A stretch of DNA of 64,000 bases from Haliea sp040221975 (GTDB taxonomy: Bacteria; Pseudomonadota; Gammaproteobacteria; Pseudomonadales; Halieaceae): NCBI GenBank assembly GCA_040221975.1, contig JAVJWR010000023.1:1-64000 (forward strand), in the 5' to 3' direction. Under the pieces are notes generated by a model. It saw only the letters and a list, made by a program, of their open reading frames with translations. It had not been told where the DNA came from and ran no database searches. Positions within the stretch are counted from its first letter, which is position 1. Every line of letters begins with the position of its first letter. Below, piece after piece: positions 52,946 to 62,395 of this stretch. A program made the position numbers and the translations under genes.

Positions 52946-53745
52946 CGGAATGGCTGCAGGCCCTGCTGCTGGCCCTGGTCCAGGGCATCACGGAATTTTT
53001 GCCCATCTCCAGTTCGGCACACCTGGTGATTCCCGCTCTGTTGCTCGGCTGGGATGACCAGGGTCTCGCCTTCGATGTTGCCGTGCATGTGGGTACTTTG
53101 CTGGCGGTGGTGCTGTATTACCGTCGCGAGCTGCTGCAAATGACGGCCAGCTGCGCCGGCCTGTTGCGCGGGCAAGCGGTGAACGACGATGTTCGCCTGG
53201 TCATGTACCTCGCCCTGGCCACGGTGCCGGTCGTTATTGTTGGATTTCTGGCGGATGAATTTATCGAGACCCGGCTGCGCACCCTGCCGGTGATTGCGAC
53301 TACCACGCTGGTGTTCGGGCTGTTGCTGGGTCTGGCGGACTGGCGTGCGCGTAGTGGGGCACCGGCACGATCGCTGGCGGCGGGCGTGGCCCTGCTGATT
53401 GGTCTGGCGCAGGCCCTGGCCCCTGTGCCCGGCGTATCCCGCTCCGGCATCACCATTAGCGCCGGCCTGCTACTGGGCCTGGATCGCGCCACTGCGGCGC
53501 GCTTCGCCTTCCTGCTGTCGATTCCCGTTATCGCCGGCGCGGGATTGCTGAAAGGTCTGCAGCTGGCACAGCAAAGCGCGCCCGTGGACTGGCTGCTGCT
53601 GGCCGTGTCGGCACTGGTGGCGGCGGTGACCGCTTATGCCTGTATCAGCCTGTTCCTGCGCCTGCTTGAGCGCCTGGGTCTGATGCCCTTCGTCTACTAC
53701 CGTATCGCGCTCGCAGGTCTGCTGTATGCGCTCTGGCTACTCTAG
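52942..53745 (+). CDS. uppP: Undecaprenyl-diphosphatase
   Basis: Recycles the lipid carrier of peptidoglycan synthesis at the inner membrane. 267 residues with about eight helices. QGITEFLPISSSAHLVIP and PGVSRSGITISAGLLLGLDR are the two BacA/UppP active-site boxes. ATG overlaps the tsaB stop. Confidence 0.96.
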   Translation: MTEWLQALLLALVQGITEFLPISSSAHLVIPALLLGWDDQGLAFDVAVHVGTLLAVVLYYRRELLQMTASCAGLLRGQAVNDDVRLVMYLALATVPVVIVGFLADEFIETRLRTLPVIATTTLVFGLLLGLADWRARSGAPARSLAAGVALLIGLAQALAPVPGVSRSGITISAGLLLGLDRATAARFAFLLSIPVIAGAGLLKGLQLAQQSAPVDWLLLAVSALVAAVTAYACISLFLRLLERLGLMPFVYYRIALAGLLYALWLL

Positions 53746-53793
53746 CCATGGCTGTGCTGACCGTTGTTTCCCCGGATCGAGGTTCTTTAATCC

Positions 53794-55101
53794 ATGACAC
53801 CGCAACAGTTCAATAGTGATCTCCTGGCGTTTCTCACTGAAGCGACCACGCCGTTTCACGCCGTGGCCGCGCTCGTCGGCAGGCTGGAAGCGGCGGGGTT
53901 CACCCGCCTGCCGGCAGAGGGTGAGTGGAATCTGCAACCCGGGCAGTGCTGCTACCTGACCCGCAACGACAGCTCTCTGCTCGCGTTCATCGTCGGGTCG
54001 GAATCGGCGCCGGAAACAGGCATGCGCATGGTCGGTGCGCACACGGACAGCCCCTGCCTGATGGTCAAGCCTTCACCCGAGAAGCAGCGCTCGGGTTACT
54101 TTCAACTCGGGGTGGAGGTCTACGGCGGCGCCCTGCTTAATCCCTGGTTTGACCGCGACCTGTCACTGGCGGGCCGGGTCAGTTTCGCAGACTCAGCTGG
54201 GGCATTGCACACCGCGCTGGTGGATTTTCGGCGCCCGCTTGCCGTCATTCCCAGCCTGGCCATTCACCTGGACCGGGAAGCCAACCAGTCCCGCAGCATC
54301 AACCCGCAAACCGATATCCTGCCGATCCTGGCGCTGCAGGCTGACACCTCGGTGCCCGATTTTCGCAGCCTGTTGCGCCAGCGCCTGCTGGAAGAGCATC
54401 CAGACTGCGGTGTCGAGAGAGTGCTGGACTATGAGTTGTGTTTCTACGACAGCCAGCGTCCGGCCCTGGTGGGACTGCGGGAGGAGTTCGTCGCCTCGGC
54501 CCGGCTCGATAATCTGTTGAGCTGTTTTGCCGGACTCCAGGCCCTGCTGCAGTCTGATCGCCGCCGCAGCTGCCTGCTGGTCTGCAACGATCACGAGGAG
54601 GTGGGCAGCCAGTCCAGCTCCGGTGCCCAGGGGCCGATGCTGTTGTCGACCCTGCGCCGCATCGCCGGTACCGAGGAGCGGCTGGGCCAGCTGGTGCAGA
54701 ACTCGATGATGATCTCTGCCGACAATGCCCACGGCATCCATCCTAACTATGCCGACAAGCACGACGACAATCACGGCCCGCGGCTCAATGGTGGTCCGGT
54801 GATCAAGGTCAACGCCAACCAGCGCTATGCCACCAACGCCGAAACTGCCGGCCTCTACCGCCTGCTGGCGGCGCAGGAGGAGGTGCCGGTGCAGAGCTTT
54901 GTGGTGCGCAGTGACATGGGCTGCGGCAGCACCATCGGCCCGATTACCGCCGGTGGCACCGGCATCCGCACCCTCGACATCGGCGTGCCGACCTTTGCCA
55001 TGCACTCCATTCGCGAACTGGCCGGTAGCGAGGATGCCTGCAACCTGGGCCGCGTGCTGCGTCGTTTCTACAATCATCCCGGCTCGCTGGCGCCGGCCTG
55101 A
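53794..55101 (+). CDS. apeB: M18-family aspartyl aminopeptidase
   Basis: A cytosolic dizinc peptidase that removes N-terminal residues. 435 residues. MVGAHTDSPCLMVKPSPEK has the first metal ligands, NDHEEVGSQSSSGAQGPML the catalytic Glu pair, and SADNAHGIHPNYADKHDDN another M18 box, with MGCGSTIGPITAGG and MHSIRELAG near the C-terminus. It stands alone between uppP and trpS. Confidence 0.94.
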   Translation: MTPQQFNSDLLAFLTEATTPFHAVAALVGRLEAAGFTRLPAEGEWNLQPGQCCYLTRNDSSLLAFIVGSESAPETGMRMVGAHTDSPCLMVKPSPEKQRSGYFQLGVEVYGGALLNPWFDRDLSLAGRVSFADSAGALHTALVDFRRPLAVIPSLAIHLDREANQSRSINPQTDILPILALQADTSVPDFRSLLRQRLLEEHPDCGVERVLDYELCFYDSQRPALVGLREEFVASARLDNLLSCFAGLQALLQSDRRRSCLLVCNDHEEVGSQSSSGAQGPMLLSTLRRIAGTEERLGQLVQNSMMISADNAHGIHPNYADKHDDNHGPRLNGGPVIKVNANQRYATNAETAGLYRLLAAQEEVPVQSFVVRSDMGCGSTIGPITAGGTGIRTLDIGVPTFAMHSIRELAGSEDACNLGRVLRRFYNHPGSLAPA

Positions 55102-55253
55102 TCGGGCTTCACACGGCGCTCAATTTACAGGCTGTTGCGGGGAAGCTGTTTTGCCTGGCGGCGGCATACCACCTCCGGATCAGCGTGGGCCGGGAATAGC
55201 CAGCGGTCTCCCAAGGCGCTAGAATCGCGGGCTTTTACCAGATCGGGGCAATC

Positions 55254-56261
55254 ATGAGCAAACAACGCGTTCTCACCGGCATTACCACCACCGGCACCCC
55301 CCACCTCGGCAACTATGTGGGCGCGATACGTCCCGCGATTGCCGCATCCAACGCGGCCGACACAGAGTCGTTCCTGTTCCTGGCGGACTACCACGCCCTG
55401 ATCAAGTGCCAGGATCCGGCGGTGGTGCGCCAGTCCAGCAAGGAGATAGCGGCCACCTGGCTGGCGCTGGGGCTGGATACCGAGCGTGCAGTATTTTACC
55501 GCCAGTCAGACATCCCGGAAATCACCGAGCTGACCTGGATCCTGTGTTGCAACTCCCCCAAGGGTCTGATGAATCGGGCCCATGCCTACAAGGCGGCAGT
55601 GCAGGCCAATGAAGAGGCGGCAGAGGATCCCGACTTCGCGGTTACCATGGGCCTGTTCAACTATCCGGTACTGATGGCTGCGGATATTCTCATGTTCAGC
55701 GCCCACAAAGTGCCCGTCGGTCGCGATCAGATCCAGCATCTGGAAATGGCCCGTGACATCGCCCAGCGCTTCAATCACAACTTCGAGCCCCTGTTCACCC
55801 TGCCAGAGGCGGTGGTGGAGGATAACGTGGCGGTGCTGCAGGGTCTGGACGGGCGCAAGATGAGCAAGAGCTACAACAACACCATTCCCCTGTTCCTGCC
55901 CGAGAAACAGCTGCGCAAGGCCATCAACAAGATCAAGACCAACCTGCTTGAACCCGGCGAGCCCAAGGACCCGGACGACTCCACCGTATTCCAGATCTGG
56001 TCCGCCTTCGCCGCAACGGAGGAAACCGCGCGCATGCGTCGCGAGTTCGAGCAGGGCATCGCCTGGGGTGAAGCCAAGAAGCAGCTGTTCGAACTGGTCA
56101 ACGACACCCTGGCCGCTGCCCGCGAGCGCTACCTCCAGCTAATGGACGACCCGGCCCACATCGAACAGGTACTCAAGCGCGGTGCTGAACGCGCACGCGC
56201 CTTCAGCACTCCGTTACTGGCGCAGGTACGGGAGGCCGTGGGTATCGCGCCCATGCGGTAA
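55254..56261 (+). CDS. trpS: Tryptophanyl-tRNA synthetase
   Basis: Class I synthetase of 335 residues. TGITTTGTPHLGNYVGAIRP holds the HIGH-type motif (HLGN), and GRKMSKSYNNTIPLFL is the KMSKS loop. MAADILMFSAHKVPVGRDQ is the Trp-specific block. A TAGAAT -10-like element lies at 55220-55225. I see no leader peptide with tandem Trp codons in the 152-base gap upstream. Confidence 0.97.
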   Translation: MSKQRVLTGITTTGTPHLGNYVGAIRPAIAASNAADTESFLFLADYHALIKCQDPAVVRQSSKEIAATWLALGLDTERAVFYRQSDIPEITELTWILCCNSPKGLMNRAHAYKAAVQANEEAAEDPDFAVTMGLFNYPVLMAADILMFSAHKVPVGRDQIQHLEMARDIAQRFNHNFEPLFTLPEAVVEDNVAVLQGLDGRKMSKSYNNTIPLFLPEKQLRKAINKIKTNLLEPGEPKDPDDSTVFQIWSAFAATEETARMRREFEQGIAWGEAKKQLFELVNDTLAAARERYLQLMDDPAHIEQVLKRGAERARAFSTPLLAQVREAVGIAPMR

Positions 56262-56265
56262 GAGC

Positions 56266-56297
56266 GGTGAGGGGGAGCGGCTTCGCTAGCCCTCGCC
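56266..56297. terminator. Hairpin at the convergent ends of trpS and the TonB receptor gene
   Basis: GGTGAGGG (56266-56273) pairs with CCCTCGCC (56290-56297), with one G-T pair, around a 16-base loop that can itself pair GCG with CGC. The receptor stop codon lies inside. No T-run is present. Confidence 0.4.
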
Positions 56298-58361
56298 CCA
56301 GGAGTACCGCAACTCGACAAACGCACTCCGCGGCCTGCCGACGAAGTAGCGGTACTGGCCAAAGCCCACATCAGCCCGCTCCGCGTAGTCCTCGTCCAGC
56401 AGGTTGGTGATGCGTACACTGGCGGCCAGGCGCGGGGTCAGGGGGCTGCTGATACGCAGGTTGAGCAGGGAGTGCCCTTCGTACTTGAAGCGATTTTCCG
56501 GCTCCAGGTAATACTCGTCCATGTACACCCACTCCAGCTCCGCTACCGGAGCCGTGCCGTGACGGGAGGCGAACTCCCAGCCAAGGCGGGCACTGCCGAA
56601 CAGGCGCGGAGCGGTGTCGATATCGTTGCCGTCGATGGCCTCGTTGACGCCCAGGGGCAGGGCGTTGTTGCCGTAGCGGTGGCGTGCGGCGGTGACGTCC
56701 AGGCGTGAATACCAGGGCCCCTGTGAACGGTAGTCGAGGCTTATTTCCAGGCCATAGTGTTCGGTTTTGGCGCCGCTGACGTTGCGCCGGTCGGCATCCT
56801 GGAAGATCACCTCGTCCTTGTTCATGTGATAGACCGAGAGGTCATAGCGCAGGCCGGTGCCGGTGTCACCGCGCAGTCCCAGCTCGATATTGTCGATTAC
56901 TTCCGAGTCCAGGTCGGCCACGGACTGGCCGGACTGCAGGCGGTACAGCTCGCTGGTGTCCGGCGCCCGGAAGCCGTTGGCAAGGCGCAGGTAGGCGTAA
57001 TGGTCGGGGCGCAGCTCGACGCTGGCACCGGCATTGACGGACCAGTCGGTGAAGCTGTCGCTGCGATCGGCAACCCGGAAGAAGCGGCAGGCGGAGGCCG
57101 TGGGGGCACAGGCCGGGCCATCCTCGGCCAGGTTCTCGTAATCGTAGTGGGTGTATTCCAGGCGCACCCCGCCGTCCAGAGTCCAGCGTTCGTTCAGCGC
57201 ATGGCGCAGCTGGCTGTAGACGGCGCCGACGCTGGCCTTGACCTCGTAGTCGTAGTGGGTGCCGCGGGGCTGGTTGGGGCTGAAGTCATTTTCCTGGTTT
57301 TCCTTGAGCCAGCCATCGGTGTACTCAAGGTCGGTGCCCGCGACCCAGCTCAGGCGGTCGGATTCCCCGTGCAGTGCGGTGCGCAGTCCCAGGGATTCGT
57401 GGCCATTGGTCTCCACCGCCTTCCAGGGCAGGAAGTGTTGCAGGAACTCCATGCGATTGCGGCGCAGATAGGGCGTGATGCTCAGGCGCTGGCCGCTGGC
57501 CAGTTCGCGGCTGGCCTTGCTGTACATGCGCAGAGACCAGACATCGCGATAGGCCTCGGGGTTGGGGTTGCTGCGCCGCAGGGCGCTGTCTTTGTAGGCT
57601 TCGAAGCCCTGGATAAAGCCCGCGGTCTCCTGATTCAGGTTGGCGGCGTCGACTACGCTCCGGAAGGCCCAGACGTCCCCATCGTAATCGTGGCGCAGGG
57701 TCAGTTTCTGCTGATCGAAGCCGGATTCTTCCTGGTAGCCGCCGTCCGTGGTGGCGTTCATTCGCAGGCTGACGCCGTGGCGGCCCTCGACGTGGTCCAG
57801 GCGATATTTACCCCGGTAGTAAGCGTCGGGGCCGCTCTCGATGGCGAGCTGCTGGCCGGCCCCCGGCTTCGGCGCAGCACTGAGAATGTTGATGACCCCG
57901 TGCATGGCGTTGGAGCCGTAGGTCGCCCCCGCCGGACCCTTGATGACCTCGATCCGGCCCGCCTGCACAATGTTGGCGTCAAACAGCTGGTTGACGTTGC
58001 AGAAGCCCGGTGCCCGCAGGCTGATGCCGTCCGCGGCCATGAAGAACGAGGCGCAGCCACCGGCGCCGGTAAGCACCGGGGAGCGCAGGGCAGTCAGGCT
58101 TTCCTGGCCGTTGCCGCGGCTGATCCAGGAGCCGGGCACCTGCTGCATGATTTCATTGGGGTGGGTTGGGCCGATGAGATCGAGGTCGCTCTGATCGACA
58201 ACGGACCAGGCCAGCGGCAGGCGGCTGGCGTCCTCACTGATCCGCTTGGCGCTGACCAGAACCTGTTCCAGGCGCTGCTCGGCCGCTGCTGCCGCGGTGG
58301 TGCTTGCGGCAACGGCGATAGCGAGTACGCGTATGACTGATTTAACCTGCGGCGATGACAT
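56286..58361 (-). CDS. TonB-dependent outer-membrane receptor
   Basis: From ATG 58361 it has 691 residues, with a signal peptide ending in AAAAA-EQ. The plug domain has SWISRGNGQESLTALRSPVL and RIEVIKGPAGATYGSNAMHG, the conserved plug end. A 22-strand barrel follows, with LRLANGFRAPDTSELYRL and VRITNLLDEDYAERADVGFG near the end. The ligand is not evident. Its start overlaps the truncated-haemoglobin gene by 20 bases, which hints at iron, haem or a redox-related ligand. Confidence 0.93.
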   Translation of the reverse strand: MSSPQVKSVIRVLAIAVAASTTAAAAAEQRLEQVLVSAKRISEDASRLPLAWSVVDQSDLDLIGPTHPNEIMQQVPGSWISRGNGQESLTALRSPVLTGAGGCASFFMAADGISLRAPGFCNVNQLFDANIVQAGRIEVIKGPAGATYGSNAMHGVINILSAAPKPGAGQQLAIESGPDAYYRGKYRLDHVEGRHGVSLRMNATTDGGYQEESGFDQQKLTLRHDYDGDVWAFRSVVDAANLNQETAGFIQGFEAYKDSALRRSNPNPEAYRDVWSLRMYSKASRELASGQRLSITPYLRRNRMEFLQHFLPWKAVETNGHESLGLRTALHGESDRLSWVAGTDLEYTDGWLKENQENDFSPNQPRGTHYDYEVKASVGAVYSQLRHALNERWTLDGGVRLEYTHYDYENLAEDGPACAPTASACRFFRVADRSDSFTDWSVNAGASVELRPDHYAYLRLANGFRAPDTSELYRLQSGQSVADLDSEVIDNIELGLRGDTGTGLRYDLSVYHMNKDEVIFQDADRRNVSGAKTEHYGLEISLDYRSQGPWYSRLDVTAARHRYGNNALPLGVNEAIDGNDIDTAPRLFGSARLGWEFASRHGTAPVAELEWVYMDEYYLEPENRFKYEGHSLLNLRISSPLTPRLAASVRITNLLDEDYAERADVGFGQYRYFVGRPRSAFVELRYSWGEG

Positions 58362-58770
58362 TGGGGTCCCTTTGGGTTGCTCTGGGTTGATCGCGATTGC
58401 GCACCGCATCCGCGATACGCTGCAATGGAATGCGCAACATCTCGCGCAGTTCCTCCGGGGCGTCACTCTCGGCGAGAGCCTGTTCCATGCACCAGAGCCA
58501 CTGATCTCTTTCCTCGGGGCCGATATGGTAGGCAGCGTGGGAGTCGGTGAGGCAGACGGTGCCGTATTTCTCCGCGTAGCGCGGCGGTCCGCCCATCCAG
58601 CCGGTCAGGTACTCGGCCAGTTTTTCCGTGACCGGGCCCAGGTCTTCAGCGTGCATGGCGCGCAGTTCCCGCGCCTCCGGCCGGGCATCCATGATACGGT
58701 AGAAATTCTCGCAGAGCTGGCGGATGCCGTCCTCTCCAAGAATCTCGAATGGCGTGTTGGCTGTAGTCAT
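58342..58770 (-). CDS. Truncated haemoglobin, group II
   Basis: 142 residues. LCENFYRIMDARPEARELRA forms the B/C/E helices with the typical Tyr, and LAEYLTGWMGGPPRYAEKYG is the group II core. The proximal His lies in HAAYHIGPEERDQWLWCMEQ. Such globins bind oxygen or NO with high affinity and may detoxify NO or handle peroxide. It lies upstream of, and overlaps, the TonB receptor gene, so both are on one transcript. Confidence 0.92.
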   Translation of the reverse strand: MTTANTPFEILGEDGIRQLCENFYRIMDARPEARELRAMHAEDLGPVTEKLAEYLTGWMGGPPRYAEKYGTVCLTDSHAAYHIGPEERDQWLWCMEQALAESDAPEELREMLRIPLQRIADAVRNRDQPRATQRDPNVIAAG

Positions 58771-58874
58771 AGTCGTGGTGGCGGTTGTTTTCGGGGGGGC
58801 ACAGTCTACCCGTCTTCGGCGCTGATTTCCTCCCTGCCGGGGTGGCTGTCTGAACCGGGCGCCGCTGGCTGGCG

Positions 58875-59870
58875 CTAGAGGATATCGGTCATGGACAGCC
58901 CGAAGCCGATGCGGGTGTTGTTTCGATCGTAGTCGATCAGGCTCTCGCCGTAGCCGTTGAAGTACTGGATGTACCCCTTGAAGCGGCGGTTAATCGGAAA
59001 GGTCCACTCCAGCTCGATCGCGCCGCGATTGTCGTTGCGCAGGTTGTTGCGCAGGCGCACGCCGAATTCATGCTCCCGCCACTTCCAGATGCCGGCGATG
59101 TCGCCGTAGCCCATGTAGCGCATGATATCCGGATTGTCATCATCGCTGCGGCTTTCTGGAATGCGGGACCAGACTCGGACATTCAGTGCCATGCGTCGCC
59201 TCTCGAAGGCCGCCATGCCCATGACCCGGTTCCAGCTGCGTGACAGGTCGCCGCCCTTGCCATTGGACTCGTGCTTGAAGCCGGCGCCGACCACGGTGTT
59301 GGTGAAGCCCCAGAAGCGCCAGTTGTTGGCGAAGGTCAGGAAGACTTCCGGCTGGTAATTTGTTTCCCGAAAAGGTGAGGATTTGTTGTAGAGCTGCCAC
59401 CAGTTGCGCTGGGTATAGGCAACCCAGAGGTTGCTCCCCGGGCCCAGGATATCTTCCCAGGCGATGGTTTTCAGGCTGATCTGGAACTTCGCTTCTATGC
59501 GGTCCATGGCCTTTTCCGCCTCCAGCGCGGCCCAGGCGTCCCGGTTGAGGTTGTCGCTGTAGGTGACCGGTAGCAGGTAGTTGCGCTGGTGGGGGGTAAT
59601 CACCCAGGCGTTGCCCGCAAGTTTCGTCTCCTCTGCCAGCCGCTTGCCCAGGAGCAACTCGTCCTCGGCGAGGTCTACTGGTGCAACGGCTTCCTCGGCA
59701 AGTAGCGAGTCCTCGCGTTCCGCCGGGGCCGCAAGGCTGTCGTAGCAGGCCAGACGCTGTTCGCTGTCGGTTATACCTACGCAGGCTGTGAGACTGTCTG
59801 TTGCCTGGGCTTGAGTGGTGGTGCCCAAGGCCGCCCAGAGGAGTGATTGTGCGAGCAATCGAGCCTTCAT
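58875..59870 (-). CDS. pldA: Outer-membrane phospholipase A
   Basis: OMPLA hydrolyses phospholipids in the outer leaflet. From ATG 59870 it has 331 residues with a signal peptide (ending AQA). GAGFKHESNGKGGDLSRSWN is the active site, with His, Ser and Asn of the triad. An extra N-terminal part of about 80 residues precedes the barrel and has a Cys pair (CVGITDSEQRLACYDSL), a motif seen in other periplasmic proteins. It stands alone, 104 bases from the globin gene. Confidence 0.92.
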   Translation of the reverse strand: MKARLLAQSLLWAALGTTTQAQATDSLTACVGITDSEQRLACYDSLAAPAEREDSLLAEEAVAPVDLAEDELLLGKRLAEETKLAGNAWVITPHQRNYLLPVTYSDNLNRDAWAALEAEKAMDRIEAKFQISLKTIAWEDILGPGSNLWVAYTQRNWWQLYNKSSPFRETNYQPEVFLTFANNWRFWGFTNTVVGAGFKHESNGKGGDLSRSWNRVMGMAAFERRRMALNVRVWSRIPESRSDDDNPDIMRYMGYGDIAGIWKWREHEFGVRLRNNLRNDNRGAIELEWTFPINRRFKGYIQYFNGYGESLIDYDRNNTRIGFGLSMTDIL

Positions 59871-59997
59871 TACGCTGCTGATTTCCGGAGGGGAATGAGG
59901 CTCCAGTTTACCGGAGCCGATGCCGGGGGGACAGCCACGGAATTCAGCCGTGCGGCCTGCGCAGCGACGATGGCGGGTGCCCCGACGGCGCACGGTC

Positions 59998-60006
59998 TGC
60001 TAGAAT
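59998..60006 (+). promoter_or_regulatory. Extended -10 promoter before purC
   Basis: TGCTAGAAT at 59998-60006 is a TGn plus TAGAAT element, 37 bases before the purC start. The divergent pldA promoter should also lie in this 173-base gap; it is not clear. Confidence 0.45.
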
Positions 60007-60043
60007 TTGCGCTTTTCCTCTGGGTACTTTACAGGAACGCAAA

Positions 60044-61147
60044 ATGAGTTTTGCAAACAAGGTCCTGGCGGTCAACAACGACCTGCCGATTCGCACCGGT
60101 GCCCCGGTTCATTCCGGCAAGGTGCGGTCTGTCTACTGGCTGGACGCTGCGGACAGCGCGCGCCTGATCAGGGAGCGCGGCTATCCGGTGGCCGCGGATG
60201 CGCCGCTGGCGATCATGGTGATCAGCGATCGCATCTCCGCCTTCGAGTGCATCTGGCGCGGCGAGGGTGGTATGGCCGGGGTACCGGGCAAGGGCGCCGC
60301 CTTGAACGCGATCTCCAATCACTGGTTCCGGCTGTTCCGGGAACAGGGGCTGGCGGACAGCCATATCCTGGAAATTCCGCACCCACTGGTATGGATCGTG
60401 CAGAAAGCCCGGCCGGTGATGATTGAGGCCATTGCCCGCCAGTACATTACCGGCTCCATGTGGCGCGCCTACGCCCGCGGCGAGCGCGAATTCTGCGGTA
60501 TTCGCATTCCCGATGGCCTGCAGAAGGACCAGAAGCTGCCCGAGCTGCTGATAACCCCGTCCACCAAGGGGATTCTGCAGGGTATCCCGGGCGTGCCCGA
60601 GCAGGACGATGTCAACATTGCCCGTGACGATATCCTCAACAACTACGCCGCTTTCCGGTTCCGTACGCTCGCCGATGTGGATCGCTACGAAACCCTGCTG
60701 CGGGAAGGTTTCGACGTCATCAGCCGCGAGCTGGCCCGCATCGACCAGATCTTCGTCGATACCAAATTTGAATTCGGCTATGTGACCAACGCCGCCGGTG
60801 AAGAGCAGCTCATCTACATGGATGAGGTGGGAACGCCGGACTCCTCGCGCATCTGGGATGGCCCGGCCTGGCGCGAGGGCAAGGTGGTGGAGAACTCGAA
60901 GGAGAGCTTCCGCCAGCTTTTGCTCAACCACTTCCCGGACCCCGACATCCTGCTCAACAAGGATCGGATGCCGGAGCGCGTGGCCCTGGCCCGGGACAAT
61001 GAACTGCCGGCCTCAGTGCTGATGGCGGTCTCCGCCACCTATGTCGGTATCGCCGAGAAAATCACCGGCCAGCCGCTGGCCCTGCCGGACGATCCGCGGC
61101 AGGAGATCATCGATATCCTGGGTGCCGGGTTCGGCCTGATCCGCTAG
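60044..61147 (+). CDS. purC: SAICAR synthase (long form)
   Basis: Joins aspartate to CAIR in purine synthesis. 367 residues, the longer type found in Vibrio and related bacteria rather than the 237-residue Escherichia coli form. SGKVRSVYWLDAADSARLIR, MVISDRISAFE, QYITGSMWRAY and FVDTKFEFGYVTNAAGEEQL followed by YMDEVGTPDSSR are diagnostic. Confidence 0.95.
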   Translation: MSFANKVLAVNNDLPIRTGAPVHSGKVRSVYWLDAADSARLIRERGYPVAADAPLAIMVISDRISAFECIWRGEGGMAGVPGKGAALNAISNHWFRLFREQGLADSHILEIPHPLVWIVQKARPVMIEAIARQYITGSMWRAYARGEREFCGIRIPDGLQKDQKLPELLITPSTKGILQGIPGVPEQDDVNIARDDILNNYAAFRFRTLADVDRYETLLREGFDVISRELARIDQIFVDTKFEFGYVTNAAGEEQLIYMDEVGTPDSSRIWDGPAWREGKVVENSKESFRQLLLNHFPDPDILLNKDRMPERVALARDNELPASVLMAVSATYVGIAEKITGQPLALPDDPRQEIIDILGAGFGLIR

Positions 61148-61212
61148 TGGTGCCGCGGTGGGGCGTTGCCTTATAGTGGGGAGCACGAACACCAGACTCT
61201 GGAGGTGACACC

Positions 61213-61899
61213 ATGTTCCGTCCTGTTTTCCACAGCCTGGTCATCCTGGCCGGGCTTGCACTCACTGCCTGCGCCGGCAGCGATTTCTCCCGCGATTCCG
61301 CTCTGACCCACGATGGCCTGGAGCGGGTTGCAGGTCATGATTTTGCCGAGGTCTACCTGCGCCCGGGAGCCGATCTCGGGCACTACCAGCACCTGTCCCT
61401 GAGCACATGTGAGGTCTCTTTCCGCAAGAACTGGCTGCGCGACCAGCAGCGTGACAGCAGAACGCTGGCCTCCCGCGTGCGCCAGGAGGATGCGGACCGG
61501 ATCCGCGAGCAGATGGCCAGCGCCTGCGACGAGCATTTCCGCGCGGCGCTGGAACGGGAACCGGCGTACGACCTGGTTGAAGAGGCGCCCAACGGCGAAG
61601 ATGTGCTGTTACTGCGCCCGTCCATTGTCAATCTGGATATCCATGCGCCCGATGTCCAGGGTGCGGTACGCAGCCGCTCCTATACCACCTCGGCCGGCGA
61701 GATGACCCTGAACCTGGAGTTGGTGGATGCCTTGACCGGTGAGGTGCAGGCCCGGGTTGTGGACCGCCGGCGCGGTGTGGAACAGAGTCGGCTGCAATGG
61801 ACCAGCAGCGTGACCAACCGGGCCGAATTCCGGCGTATACTGCGGCGTTGGGCGGATCTGCTCAGGGACGGCCTCGATCGTGTACGCGCTGCCCAGTGA
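61213..61899 (+). CDS. DUF3313-like lipoprotein
   Basis: 228 residues with a lipobox (LTACAGS, Cys20). YLRPGADLGHYQHLSLSTCE, then LRPSIVNLDIHAPD and MTLNLELVDALTGEVQARVV give the pattern of DUF3313-type proteins. Function unknown. It stands between purC and a DSP-like gene, with a GGAGG ribosome site. Confidence 0.75.
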   Translation: MFRPVFHSLVILAGLALTACAGSDFSRDSALTHDGLERVAGHDFAEVYLRPGADLGHYQHLSLSTCEVSFRKNWLRDQQRDSRTLASRVRQEDADRIREQMASACDEHFRAALEREPAYDLVEEAPNGEDVLLLRPSIVNLDIHAPDVQGAVRSRSYTTSAGEMTLNLELVDALTGEVQARVVDRRRGVEQSRLQWTSSVTNRAEFRRILRRWADLLRDGLDRVRAAQ

Positions 61900-61933
61900 T
61901 CCGTGATTCAGATACCGTAGCGAGGAGCTGCCC

Positions 61934-62335
61934 GTGAATATAGTCAAGATTACCCCGGATGTTGCCGTGTCGGAGCAGATAGTGCCCGAGGATGTGGCAG
62001 CCCTCGCGGCTGCGGGATACAAGGTCCTGATCAACAATCGTCCCGATGGCGAGGCCCCGGGGCAGCCGACTTCCGCCGAGTTTGCCGCTGCGGCGGCGCA
62101 GCACGGCATGAACTACCTGTACTATCCGGTCAATGGCATGAACTTTCCGGGGCCCGATCTGGAGCAACTCGCCGGCGCATTTGCCAGCGCCCGGGGGCCG
62201 GCGCTGGCGTTTTGCCGCAGCGGCACCCGCTCCATCAACCTGTGGCTGGCAACCCGCCCGGAAGCGGAGTGGCCGGAGGCGGTGCGGCTGGCCCGCAGCC
62301 TCGGCTACGATCTCTCCATGGTGGGCCAGCGCTGA
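61934..62335 (+). CDS. TIGR01244-type sulfur transferase/phosphatase-like protein
   Basis: 133 residues with a DSP-like fold: ITPDVAVSEQIVPEDVAALA, INNRPDGEAPGQPTSAEF and the active-site loop FCRSGTRS (CX5R). The family is linked to sulfide/persulfide proteins fused to Blh. It lies 35 bases after the lipoprotein gene and may be co-transcribed. Confidence 0.85.
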   Translation: MNIVKITPDVAVSEQIVPEDVAALAAAGYKVLINNRPDGEAPGQPTSAEFAAAAAQHGMNYLYYPVNGMNFPGPDLEQLAGAFASARGPALAFCRSGTRSINLWLATRPEAEWPEAVRLARSLGYDLSMVGQR

Positions 62336-62395
62336 GGTTGCCATCCCTGGCTGCGCTGGTTAGCCTAACGGGCTGACCCACTGAACGGACTACCC

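Noticed and set aside
56757..58340. 527-codon plus-strand frame over the TonB receptor
   Set aside because: Shadow; the minus strand encodes a full plug and barrel.
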